From: an uncultured Flavobacteriales bacterium
GTDB taxonomy: Bacteria; Bacteroidota; Bacteroidia; Flavobacteriales_G; Salibacteraceae
NCBI GenBank assembly: GCA_913057205.1
Contig: CAJXNO010000032.1
Span: forward strand, 1 to 33,303
DNA: 33,303 nt
Direction of reading: 5' to 3'
A program made the position numbers and the translations under genes. The notes beneath the pieces are model-generated. The model did no database searches and was not told the origin of the DNA. It worked only from the letters and a program-made list of their open reading frames with translations. Shown here in pieces: positions 24,432 to 32,229 of this stretch; the first letter of the stretch is position 1, and every line of letters begins with the position of its first letter.

Positions 24432-25760
24432 ATGCAACCGTATAAAACTGTCGCTTTTTACACGCTAGGCTGTAAGCTGAATTTTTCAGAGACCAGCACC
24501 ATTGCTCGGCTCTTTGAACAGGGCGGCTATGCCAAGGTGGAATTTGATGAGCGCCCGGATGTCTATGTGATCAACACCTGCTCGGTGACCGATCATGCAG
24601 ATAAAAAGTGTCGCAACTTGGTGCGCCGGGCCAAGCGCAATAATCCAGATGCCTTCATTGCGGTTGTTGGATGCTATGCGCAGCTCAAGCCTCAAGAGAT
24701 CGCGGAGATCGAGGGGGTGAATGTGGTGTTGGGTGCAAATGAGAAGTTCAACATCATTGAATACCTTGACAAGCAGCCCGTGAATGGTGTTGCGCACATC
24801 GAGAACGGACACATCAAGGAAGTCAAGGAGTTTGTTCCTTCCTTCTCGGCAAACGACCGTACGCGCACGTTCTTGAAGGTGCAGGATGGCTGTGACTATT
24901 TCTGTTCGTTCTGTACGATTCCGCTGGCTCGCGGGCGTAGCCGCAACCAAAGCATTGAAGATACCATGAAGGTGGCGCGCGAGGCGGCTGAAGGTGGTGT
25001 GAAAGAGATCGTTTTGACCGGGGTAAACATCGGTGACTTCGGACAAGGCGGAGAGGAGAGCTTCCTGCAATTGATCCAGCAACTCGATACCATTGAAGGT
25101 GTTGAGCGTTTCCGTATTTCAAGCATTGAACCCAACCTACTCAGCGATGAGATCATCGATTTCGTTGCAAAGAGCAAGAAGTTTGTTCCGCATTTCCATA
25201 TCCCGCTGCAAAGTGGTTCTGATCAAATGTTGGCAGACATGCGCCGACGTTACCGTACGGAACTGTATCGCAATCGTGTGGAGCACATCCGTCGAGTGAT
25301 GCCGGATGCATGCATTGGCGTAGACGTGATCGTTGGGTTCCCAGGTGAGACCGATGAAGAGTTCATGAAGACCGTAGACTTCATCCACTCGATCGACGTC
25401 AACTACCTGCACGTATTCACCTACTCAGAGCGTGCGAACACCACGGCCTTGCGCATCGATGAAGTGATCCCGATGCAGGTGCGCCAGGAACGCAACAAGG
25501 TATTGAGCAACATCTCGCACAAAAAGAAGCGTGCCTTTTACGAAGCCCAATTGGGCAGCACACACGAGGTACTGTGGGAAGCCAGTGAGAATGAAGGCAT
25601 GATGCAGGGATTCACGGAAAACTACGTGAAAGTTCAGCGTCCTTTTGATCCTGCATTGGTCAACAGCACCCAGCGCGTGCAGTTGGAGCAGATCGAGCGC
25701 AACGGCATCGTATCTGCGGGCGTGGAAGCGGATATGATGTTGGTAGGAGAATCCGCTTGA
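24432..25760 (+). CDS. mtaB: tRNA t6A37 methylthiotransferase MtaB
   Basis: 442 residues, normal length. This radical-SAM enzyme adds a methylthio group to t6A at position 37 of ANN-decoding tRNAs. The N-terminal UPF0004 domain has the auxiliary-cluster cysteines C14 (TLGCKLNFSE), C50 (NTCSVTDHADKKC) and C81 (VVGCYAQLKP). The radical-SAM motif CDYFCSFC supplies C154, C158 and C161, followed by LTGVNIGDFG and HFHIPLQSGSDQML. A C-terminal TRAM-like region ends the protein. TLGCKLN and the plain RGRSRNQS segment favour MtaB over MiaB or RimO. The following LuxR-type gene has its own promoter overlapping the mtaB stop. Confidence 0.93.
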   Translation: MQPYKTVAFYTLGCKLNFSETSTIARLFEQGGYAKVEFDERPDVYVINTCSVTDHADKKCRNLVRRAKRNNPDAFIAVVGCYAQLKPQEIAEIEGVNVVLGANEKFNIIEYLDKQPVNGVAHIENGHIKEVKEFVPSFSANDRTRTFLKVQDGCDYFCSFCTIPLARGRSRNQSIEDTMKVAREAAEGGVKEIVLTGVNIGDFGQGGEESFLQLIQQLDTIEGVERFRISSIEPNLLSDEIIDFVAKSKKFVPHFHIPLQSGSDQMLADMRRRYRTELYRNRVEHIRRVMPDACIGVDVIVGFPGETDEEFMKTVDFIHSIDVNYLHVFTYSERANTTALRIDEVIPMQVRQERNKVLSNISHKKKRAFYEAQLGSTHEVLWEASENEGMMQGFTENYVKVQRPFDPALVNSTQRVQLEQIERNGIVSAGVEADMMLVGESA

Positions 25761-25784
25761 TTTCATTCCATCACACTATGTTTG
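25757..25784 (+). promoter_or_regulatory. Promoter of the LuxR-type regulator
   Basis: TTG (25757-25759, overlapping the mtaB stop), 17-nt spacer, TATGTTTG (25777-25784), an exact TAnnTTTG box. The ATG begins 4 nt later. Confidence 0.55.
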
Positions 25785-25788
25785 TTTC

Positions 25789-26256
25789 ATGAGCATCAGC
25801 CGCCATGGATACCTTCTTGCCTATGCCCTTCTTTTGGGTTGTTCGCTGGTCGTTTTCAAGCTGCTTGATGCCTCCTTGATCAATCGATCGATGAACTGGC
25901 AGGTCTATGCTGGAATCATCGCATTGGTCTTTACCAGCTTAGGAAGCTGGGCAGGGCTGAAGTTCAGGTCGACCAATTGGTTGTCTGACAAGCCATCGGA
26001 AATCAGCTTCAATGCAGCGCGCCAATCGGAGTTCGGCATCAGCAGAAGAGAGTTAGAAGTTTTGGAGTGCATTGCAAGCAGCAAGAGCAACCGTGAGATC
26101 GCAGATGCGCTCCTCATTTCGGAAAACACGGTCAAGACCCATGTATCATCTCTCCTGCAAAAACTAGATGCGAAACGCAGAACCGAAGCCTTACATATTG
26201 CACGCTCCAAAGGCTTATTGGTACCTTCGGCGGATGACAATCACCCGAAAGTATGA
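25789..26256 (+). CDS. Membrane-anchored LuxR-type transcription regulator
   Basis: 155 residues. Two hydrophobic helices at the N-terminus (about residues 6-28 and 38-57) are followed by a linker and a LuxR/GerE HTH domain (84-144). The HTH has the usual marks: GISRRELEVLECIASSKSNREIA, then SENTVKTHVSSLLQKLDAKRR. There is no receiver, PAS or autoinducer domain, so sensing must come from the membrane part or a partner. The next gene, 56 bp on, is a DUF4199 membrane protein; the pairing suggests that the two work together, but the signal is unknown. Confidence 0.85.
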   Translation: MSISRHGYLLAYALLLGCSLVVFKLLDASLINRSMNWQVYAGIIALVFTSLGSWAGLKFRSTNWLSDKPSEISFNAARQSEFGISRRELEVLECIASSKSNREIADALLISENTVKTHVSSLLQKLDAKRRTEALHIARSKGLLVPSADDNHPKV

Positions 26257-26312
26257 GTCACAATCCTCGCTAGCAAGAGAGTTTTGCCTCAAACTTTAAC
26301 ACACAAGAAAAC

Positions 26313-26852
26313 ATGAAAAAAGTAGCGCTTATTTACGGTGGCATCGCAGGTTTGATCACAGGCGGAATGTTCTTCATCATGCATCCATCGGATGGACAGA
26401 TAGACTTTAAAGGAAGCGAAGTAGGCGGATACGTCACGATGATCGTAGCGCTTACCGCCATCTTTTTCGCAGTAAAGCACCATCGCGACAAGAACTTAAA
26501 CGGCAAGATTTCATTTGGAAAAGCCTTTGGGGTTGGACTGCTGGTGACCCTTGTGGCATCCGTGATCTACGTTGCTTCTTGGGAAACCTACTCCGCTACC
26601 ATCGGAGGTGATTTTGCTGATCAGTACATGGCCTTCATCCAGCAAGAATTAGGCGAACAAGCCAAGTCAGATGAAAAGATCCAAGAAGAGATCGAGGCAA
26701 CAGCAGAAATGATGGAGATGTATAAGAACAACGCCGCTTATCGCATCGGATTGACCTTCATCGAGATCTTCCCAATCGGATTCATCATCTCGCTGTTCAC
26801 GGCGATCGCTTTCGCATTCCTCCTGAAAAAGAAAACACCGCAGCCTCAATGA
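26313..26852 (+). CDS. DUF4199 membrane protein
   Basis: 179 residues with four predicted membrane helices: about 4-22, 42-56, 73-92 and 147-172. A hydrophilic, Glu/Met-rich segment (GEQAKSDEKIQEEIEATAEM) lies between the third and fourth. This is the pattern of the DUF4199 family of Bacteroidota, whose function is unknown. The start ATGAAAAAAG follows an A-rich leader. The 3' end overlaps the next gene by 4 nt (ATGA), which couples it to the phosphatase. Confidence 0.85.
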   Translation: MKKVALIYGGIAGLITGGMFFIMHPSDGQIDFKGSEVGGYVTMIVALTAIFFAVKHHRDKNLNGKISFGKAFGVGLLVTLVASVIYVASWETYSATIGGDFADQYMAFIQQELGEQAKSDEKIQEEIEATAEMMEMYKNNAAYRIGLTFIEIFPIGFIISLFTAIAFAFLLKKKTPQPQ

Positions 26853-27661
26853 CCGCGTCGTCTTTAGCACAACTAACGCAAGCGGTTGCTGATCTGGCCA
26901 GCGCTGCACGTTCAACGGTCATCCTTCCAAAAGTGGAAGCTCAAGATTGGAAGCGGCACGACAAGGATGGAGAAGGACGCAACTACGTAACCGACATCGA
27001 CCTTACCACGGAGGCCTACTTGATCAAAGGACTCCGCAGATTGCTCCCTGGAGCCGGAGTGATCGCCGAAGAAAGCAAAGACGAAGCGCAGCCCGACAGC
27101 TTCGAATGGGTAGTCGACCCCATTGATGGCACCACCAACTTGATGCACGGGCTTCCACCCTATTGCATTTCCATCGCCTTGCTGGAGCATCGAAAACCTG
27201 TGATCGGAGTCATTCTGGAAATCCACGCCAATGAGGCCTTCACCGCTTGGCGTGGAGGTGGCGCTTATTTGAACGGGAAAGCCATCCGGGTATCCTCTGC
27301 TGCCAAGATCAGCGAATCCCTGCTCTGTACGGGTTTTCCTTACGATCAATCTGATGAAGCCTATTTTGAGCAATGGATACAGCTCTACAGTACATTGGCA
27401 CGGAATAGTCACGGTGTGCGACGACTCGGTGCAGCAGCGGTTGACCTCGCTTATGTAGCGGCAGGCCGGTTGGATGGATTCTACGAATACAACCTTGAAC
27501 CCTGGGATGTAGCGGCAGGTATGCTAATGGTAGAAGAAGCGGGCGGCAGCATAAGCAACTTTGAGGGAGGCGACGAGGTGCTTTTTCGAAAGGAAATGAT
27601 CGCTACCAACGGAGCGCTGCACCCTGCACTACTGGAAAGGATACGGTCTTACATGGGTTGA
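26849..27661 (+). CDS. Inositol monophosphatase family protein
   Basis: 270 residues. The metal-dependent phosphatase signature is complete: IAEESKDE (E74), WVVDPIDGTTNLMHG (D90, I91-D93) and EPWDVAAGMLMVEEAGG (D220). The family includes SuhB, CysQ and histidinol-phosphatase-like enzymes; the segment ISIALLEHRKPVIGVI and the length fit a general SuhB-like inositol monophosphatase. The substrate cannot be fixed from sequence. The start overlaps the DUF4199 stop. Confidence 0.92.
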   Translation: MTASSLAQLTQAVADLASAARSTVILPKVEAQDWKRHDKDGEGRNYVTDIDLTTEAYLIKGLRRLLPGAGVIAEESKDEAQPDSFEWVVDPIDGTTNLMHGLPPYCISIALLEHRKPVIGVILEIHANEAFTAWRGGGAYLNGKAIRVSSAAKISESLLCTGFPYDQSDEAYFEQWIQLYSTLARNSHGVRRLGAAAVDLAYVAAGRLDGFYEYNLEPWDVAAGMLMVEEAGGSISNFEGGDEVLFRKEMIATNGALHPALLERIRSYMG

Positions 27662-27713
27662 AGCGTAGGAATGCTTCCGAAAGCTTAGTTTTACATCAAC
27701 CCAAACCCTAAGC

Positions 27714-28664
27714 ATGCTAGAAATCTTCCAAGAGATCGACCAGGCGCAGCTGAACTTTTCTGCGTCGGGCAAACAGGTGTTGAACACTACCATAGCCTTC
27801 ATCATGTTTGGCGTAGCACTCGAATTGACGCTGAAGGATTTTAAGGATTTGCTGCAGAAACCCAAACCCGCATTGGTTGGGGTATTGTCGCAGTTTGTAT
27901 TGATGCCCTTGCTCACCTTTCTCATTGTCATTGCAATCCATCGCTTCATTTCTCCTACCATCGGCATGGGGATGATCTTGGTCTCTGCTTGTCCGGGCGG
28001 AAACGTTTCCAACTTCATCAGTTCGCTGGCCAAAGGCAACATTGCACTCAGTGTAAGCTTAACAGCCGTTTCAAGCCTGGGAGGGATCATCATGACGCCG
28101 TTCAACTTCGCGTTTTGGGGAGGATTGTATTTGAAGGTCATTGAGTCTAAGCAAAGCGAGCTGGTGCAAAACCTAACGATCGATGTCTGGGAAGTACTGC
28201 AGACAATTGGATTCATTCTGGCACTGCCGCTTGTTATTGGCATGCTGATGCGTCACTACCAACCTGACTTTACCAACAGGATCTTGACTGGAGTCAAGCA
28301 CTTTTCGCTCTTCATTTTCATAGGAATCATTGTTGCCATCTTCAGTTCCAATGTGGAACTTTTCATGAAGTACATCCTGTACATTTTCGGAATTGTGCTT
28401 ATTCATAATGCGCTTGCTTTTACGCTGGGCTACCAAACAGCGCGTGCTTTTAAACTGAAGCTTCAAGACCGCAAGACCATCTCGATTGAAACGGGCATTC
28501 AGAACTCTGGTTTGGCGTTGGCACTGCTATTCAATCCAGCAGTATTTCCAGCAGACATAGCCATCGGTGGAATGGCCTTCATTGCTGCCTGGTGGGGAGT
28601 TTGGCACATCATGGCAGGACTCAGCTTGGCGGGTTATTGGACGCGCGTGCAAAACGATGATTGA
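27714..28664 (+). CDS. Bile acid:sodium symporter (BASS) family transporter
   Basis: 316 residues with about nine membrane helices. The BASS hallmarks are present: MFGVALELTLKDF, then SACPGGNVSNFISSLAKGNIALSV, which is the Na+-site crossover region, and ISIETGIQNSGLALALLF, the second crossover. Bacterial members move organic anions such as pantoate, pyruvate or bile acids with Na+; the substrate is not predictable here. It starts 52 bp after the phosphatase, and the promoter of the next gene begins within its stop codon. Confidence 0.9.
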   Translation: MLEIFQEIDQAQLNFSASGKQVLNTTIAFIMFGVALELTLKDFKDLLQKPKPALVGVLSQFVLMPLLTFLIVIAIHRFISPTIGMGMILVSACPGGNVSNFISSLAKGNIALSVSLTAVSSLGGIIMTPFNFAFWGGLYLKVIESKQSELVQNLTIDVWEVLQTIGFILALPLVIGMLMRHYQPDFTNRILTGVKHFSLFIFIGIIVAIFSSNVELFMKYILYIFGIVLIHNALAFTLGYQTARAFKLKLQDRKTISIETGIQNSGLALALLFNPAVFPADIAIGGMAFIAAWWGVWHIMAGLSLAGYWTRVQNDD

Positions 28665-28690
28665 TATTTAGCGGTTTATTCTTACTTTTC
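28661..28690 (+). promoter_or_regulatory. Promoter of the lamin-tail/SprB-like secreted protein gene
   Basis: TTG (28661-28663), 19-nt spacer, TACTTTTC (28683-28690), one base off TAnnTTTG. The leader would be about 27 nt and carries a weak AGGA-like sequence before the ATG. Confidence 0.5.
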
Positions 28691-28722
28691 GTCGACACAA
28701 TCCAATTTTTAATCGATAGGAC

Positions 28723-30474
28723 ATGAAAAACCGTTTACTCTCTTTATTGATTCTTCTACTTCCAAGCTTAGCGCTTGCACAACTCAACACCATTGTTACC
28801 TCAACAGACATTTCCTGTTTTGGCGACAGCAATGGAACGGCTACGGTCATTGGCAATATTCCGGGTGCTGGTCCGCCCGTGGTAATCTCGCAGATAGATC
28901 TCGGCTCGCCCGATTATATCGAATTGACGAACGTAAGTGGCGCACCAGTAAACACTTCGGGCTGGTTCGTTATTACGAGTAATTCATATACCAATATCAA
29001 TACTGCAAACAGCCTTCAGTGGAATTTACCTGCATCCGTACCAGCTGGCTGGGTAGACTATCGTGAAGACGTAACTGGGACGAATTACTGGGGAAACAAC
29101 CTATTCTACAATCCTGGTAACTACCCATCCTACACTGGTTGGGTGTTGCTCTCCGACAACCTCGGAAACATTGTCGATTTCGTTGCATGGGAGTGGCCTG
29201 AGAATGACATTTTGAACACCTTCAATGTTACGGCAGGAGGATTCACCTTTGACATCACACCAGCAGATTGGACAGGTGACGGTGCTGAAGGAAACTGCAC
29301 ACAAGCAGTAACCAGAAGCGGTAATTCAGACAATGATGATGCGACCGACTGGTCTTGTTTGGCTGGAAACAAAGGCATCTTGAATGGCTCAATGACCCTA
29401 CCATTCACTGGTGTAGGCCTGAGCGTAGAGTACCTATGGAGTACCGGTGACACCACCAGTACAATTACCGATCTTGGTCCAGGTACATACACGGTAACCA
29501 CTACTGGTAACAACACTACGGTGATCGATACAGTGGTCATCACCGAGCCGCCATTACCTCCTTTCGATATTCCATTTGAAGACACTGTGGTCTGCACCGG
29601 AAACGCCTTGTTGGTAGATGCAGGACCTGGGTGGAACTCGTATGACTGGAGCAATGGTAACATCAGTCAAACCACCATTATAACCCAACCGGGCACCTAC
29701 TCCATTACGATCACGGATTCTAATAACTGTCCGGCTGTTGACAGCTTCAATGTGTCGCAAGGAGTTACACCAGAACCAAACCTCGGTGGAGATACCACCA
29801 TCTGTGCGGATGAATGGTTACTGGATGCTGGTTTCGGTGTAAGTTACATTTGGAACACAGGAGGAACTTCATCTACTTGGACCGCTACCCAGAGTGGGAA
29901 CTACGCCGTTACCGTAACCAGCAACGATGGATGCATCGGAGTGGCTGATGTTGACCTTACCCTCTACCCCGTTCCAGATCCAGACCTTGGAGACGACTTC
30001 GTGTTGTGCTATAATTTCAATCAAACGGCATTCTTGAACACAGGAGGAAACTTCTCCATCTATCAATGGAGCGATGGTTCAAGCAACGCTGTGCTCTTGG
30101 TTGGTAGCGGAGTGAACGCTGCTGGAAATCAGAACTACTCTGTTACAGTAACTGACAATAACGGCTGTACAGCCAGTGACACCGTGCGCGTTACCTACGC
30201 GAATTGCGTTGGAACCGGCGAAGAGCCTTCATCGGATGCATGGACGATCTTCCCAAATCCTGCGAACGACTTTGTAGAGATCAATGCGCAACAAGCCGAT
30301 GCTCTCGAACGCATCGAGGTTATGGATGTTACCGGCAAACTGGTACTGCACAGAGCGGTGAACAGCAACAGTACATCAACTCGACTTGATCTGAGCGAGA
30401 TCGAAGCTGGAACCTATTTCGTCCGACTCTATGGCGGCGATCAAGAACAGACGATACGCTGTGTGAAGCAGTAA
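28723..30474 (+). CDS. T9SS secreted protein with lamin-tail domain inside a SprB-like repeat and Ig-like repeats
   Basis: 583 residues. Signal peptide MKNRLLSLLILLLPSLALAQ. Residues about 27-50 (STDISCFGDSNGTATVIG) are the first half of a SprB-type repeat. About 52-228 is a lamin-tail-like domain (VVISQIDLGSPDYIELTN, SGWFVITSNSYTNIN, GWVLLSDNLGNIVDFVAW, NGSMTLPF). About 233-275 is the second half of the SprB repeat (EYLWSTGDTTSTITDLGPG, YTVTT). Three Ig/PKD-like repeats follow, each with a YxWS/xxG and GxYxVTVT pattern. The last about 80 residues form a T9SS type A tail (WTIFPNPANDFVEI, AGTYFVRLYGG). It is expected at the cell surface or outside, perhaps in adhesion. A terminator lies 30 bp downstream. 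Confidence 0.88.
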   Translation: MKNRLLSLLILLLPSLALAQLNTIVTSTDISCFGDSNGTATVIGNIPGAGPPVVISQIDLGSPDYIELTNVSGAPVNTSGWFVITSNSYTNINTANSLQWNLPASVPAGWVDYREDVTGTNYWGNNLFYNPGNYPSYTGWVLLSDNLGNIVDFVAWEWPENDILNTFNVTAGGFTFDITPADWTGDGAEGNCTQAVTRSGNSDNDDATDWSCLAGNKGILNGSMTLPFTGVGLSVEYLWSTGDTTSTITDLGPGTYTVTTTGNNTTVIDTVVITEPPLPPFDIPFEDTVVCTGNALLVDAGPGWNSYDWSNGNISQTTIITQPGTYSITITDSNNCPAVDSFNVSQGVTPEPNLGGDTTICADEWLLDAGFGVSYIWNTGGTSSTWTATQSGNYAVTVTSNDGCIGVADVDLTLYPVPDPDLGDDFVLCYNFNQTAFLNTGGNFSIYQWSDGSSNAVLLVGSGVNAAGNQNYSVTVTDNNGCTASDTVRVTYANCVGTGEEPSSDAWTIFPNPANDFVEINAQQADALERIEVMDVTGKLVLHRAVNSNSTSTRLDLSEIEAGTYFVRLYGGDQEQTIRCVKQ

Positions 30475-30503
30475 AAATATCTCAATCTACTACCAAGAAA
30501 AGG

Positions 30504-30525
30504 GCCCTCTTCGGAGGGCTTTTTT
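30504..30525 (+). terminator. Rho-independent terminator with UUCG loop
   Basis: GCCCTC, tetraloop TTCG, GAGGGC, then six T. Ends transcription from the gene stopping at 30474. Confidence 0.93.
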
Positions 30526-30529
30526 CATT

Positions 30530-30545
30530 TGTGACATGTGTCACA
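30530..30545. promoter_or_regulatory. CRP-type operator
   Basis: TGTGACATGTGTCACA: an inverted repeat with 7-bp arms and a 2-nt centre, matching TGTGA-N6-TCACA exactly. The centre is about 41.5 bp upstream of the start expected from the -7 box at 30567, the spacing of class II CRP activation. No -33 TTG is present. Confidence 0.5.
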
Positions 30546-30566
30546 GTAGTCCTTCTCAACACAAAC

Positions 30567-30574
30567 TACTTTTG
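30567..30574 (+). promoter_or_regulatory. -7 box of the Kelch-like secreted protein gene
   Basis: TACTTTTG, an exact TAnnTTTG match, 4 nt before the ATG at 30579. The transcript would be nearly leaderless. Confidence 0.5.
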
Positions 30575-30578
30575 TTTC

Positions 30579-32192
30579 ATGAAATCATCACTCCTACTGT
30601 TGATGCTCGGATGCGTCCTACTCGCATCTAGCAGCAAAGCCCAAGAAGGATTTCCTTTTGAAGTTCAACTGAAGTCGGTTACCGTTGATGACCTGGATGG
30701 CTTGCACTCGTATGCCTTTGGACAAGCCGATGGCAAGTGGCTTTTGGTCGGCGGTCGACTTGACGGATTGCACGCGCGCCAACCTTTTAATGCTTTTCCG
30801 GCCAGTTCTAACAACACCGAGCTCTTGGTGGTAGACCCCGCGAATAATCAGGTCTGGCGAGCGGACATCAGTAGCCTCAGTACGTCCATGGCGGAGCAGT
30901 TGCAAGCCACGAACTTCTGCTTTCATCAGATCGCAGACACCCTCTACATCGTCGGCGGATACGCCTACAGTTCCAGTGCGGCAGATCACATTACGTTTCC
31001 ATACCTGACCACGATTCTGGTATCGGAGGTGATTGATGCGATCGTCTCCAGCGCAGACCCATCCCCTTTCATCCGTCAAGTAGAAGATCAGCGCATGGCC
31101 GTTACCGGCGGACACCTGGCACATCTAAATGGCCAGCTCATGATCGTTGGGGGACATCGTTTTGACGGAAGGTATAATCCGATGGGACATAACACCTACG
31201 TTCAGAGCTACACCAACGCTATCCGGAGCTTTGAAGTGAATAATTCGGGAAACTCACCGAGCATTAACAATTACACCGAATCAATAGACCAAGCACACCT
31301 GCACCGGCGTGATTACAACCTCGTTCCACAGCTGTTCGGCGATGGAAGTTTCGGGTACATGATCTCATCTGGGGTATTTCAAGTCAATGTTGACCTGCCC
31401 TTTCTCTATCCGGTTGAAATCACAGGCACGGGTCACCAAGCACGCACGGGATTCAACCAATACCTGAGCAACTATCACTCGGCGACAGCTACCCTTTACG
31501 ACAGTGCTAGTAGCAAGAACTACAGCATCTTTTTCGGCGGCATGGCACGCTATCAGTACATCAACGGTGAATTGGTTTCGGATGACCAGGTTCCATTTGT
31601 CAAAACCATCAGTGTATTGGCGAGAAACGGTCAAGATGAATTGGAAGAGCTGGTACTTCCCATTGAGATGCCTGCCTTGCAAGGCGCGAGTGCGGAATTC
31701 ATTCCAAACCCAGAGCTCGATTACATCGAGAATGAGATTGCCTTGGTACGGTCAGACAAGAGCGATTCTGTGCTCCTCGGCCACATCTTCGGGGGCATTC
31801 ACAGCACTCAAAACAACCCGTTTTCTAACAACAACACCGCTGCAACAACAGCTGATGATGTGATGCTAGAAGTTTGGTTGAGAACCGATGTTCCGCTCAG
31901 CGCAAAAGCGATTTTGGGCACGCACTCCTTTGAAGCGGAGCTGTATCCAAACCCCGTAAACGCAGGTCCGATCCAGGCATCCTTGAACGTACCTCACGAC
32001 GGCAGCGCCTACCTTTTGATCACAGATCAGCAAGGAAGAATGGTGAACAACCTGACCATCCATGATCTTAAGGCTGGCATGAATAGCTTCACGCTGTTAC
32101 AGGCAGAGAGCCTAGATAGTGGAAGCTACCACTTCACCTTCATTTTTGATGACGTTTACTACCACGATTGCGCGGTAATTATTCAACACTAG
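30579..32192 (+). CDS. T9SS secreted protein with Kelch-like repeats
   Basis: 537 residues from the ATG at 30579, which gives the signal peptide MKSSLLLLMLGCVLLASSSKA; an in-frame GTG at 30531 lies within the CRP-type site and is unlikely. Several Kelch-like strands appear: KWLLVGGRLDGLH, DTLYIVGGYAYSS, GQLMIVGGHRFDG, YSIFFGGMARYQ and LLGHIFGGIHS, suggesting a beta-propeller. The end is a T9SS type A tail (EAELYPNPVNAGPIQA, LLITDQQGRMV, SGSYHFTFIF). The function is unknown; such propellers often bind sugar or protein. The promoter appears to depend on a CRP-like activator. It is followed by the NfeD-type gene after 37 bp. Confidence 0.85.
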   Translation: MKSSLLLLMLGCVLLASSSKAQEGFPFEVQLKSVTVDDLDGLHSYAFGQADGKWLLVGGRLDGLHARQPFNAFPASSNNTELLVVDPANNQVWRADISSLSTSMAEQLQATNFCFHQIADTLYIVGGYAYSSSAADHITFPYLTTILVSEVIDAIVSSADPSPFIRQVEDQRMAVTGGHLAHLNGQLMIVGGHRFDGRYNPMGHNTYVQSYTNAIRSFEVNNSGNSPSINNYTESIDQAHLHRRDYNLVPQLFGDGSFGYMISSGVFQVNVDLPFLYPVEITGTGHQARTGFNQYLSNYHSATATLYDSASSKNYSIFFGGMARYQYINGELVSDDQVPFVKTISVLARNGQDELEELVLPIEMPALQGASAEFIPNPELDYIENEIALVRSDKSDSVLLGHIFGGIHSTQNNPFSNNNTAATTADDVMLEVWLRTDVPLSAKAILGTHSFEAELYPNPVNAGPIQASLNVPHDGSAYLLITDQQGRMVNNLTIHDLKAGMNSFTLLQAESLDSGSYHFTFIFDDVYYHDCAVIIQH

Positions 32193-32229
32193 CAGCAAGG
32201 GATTAACACCACGTGATTACATTTATGCC

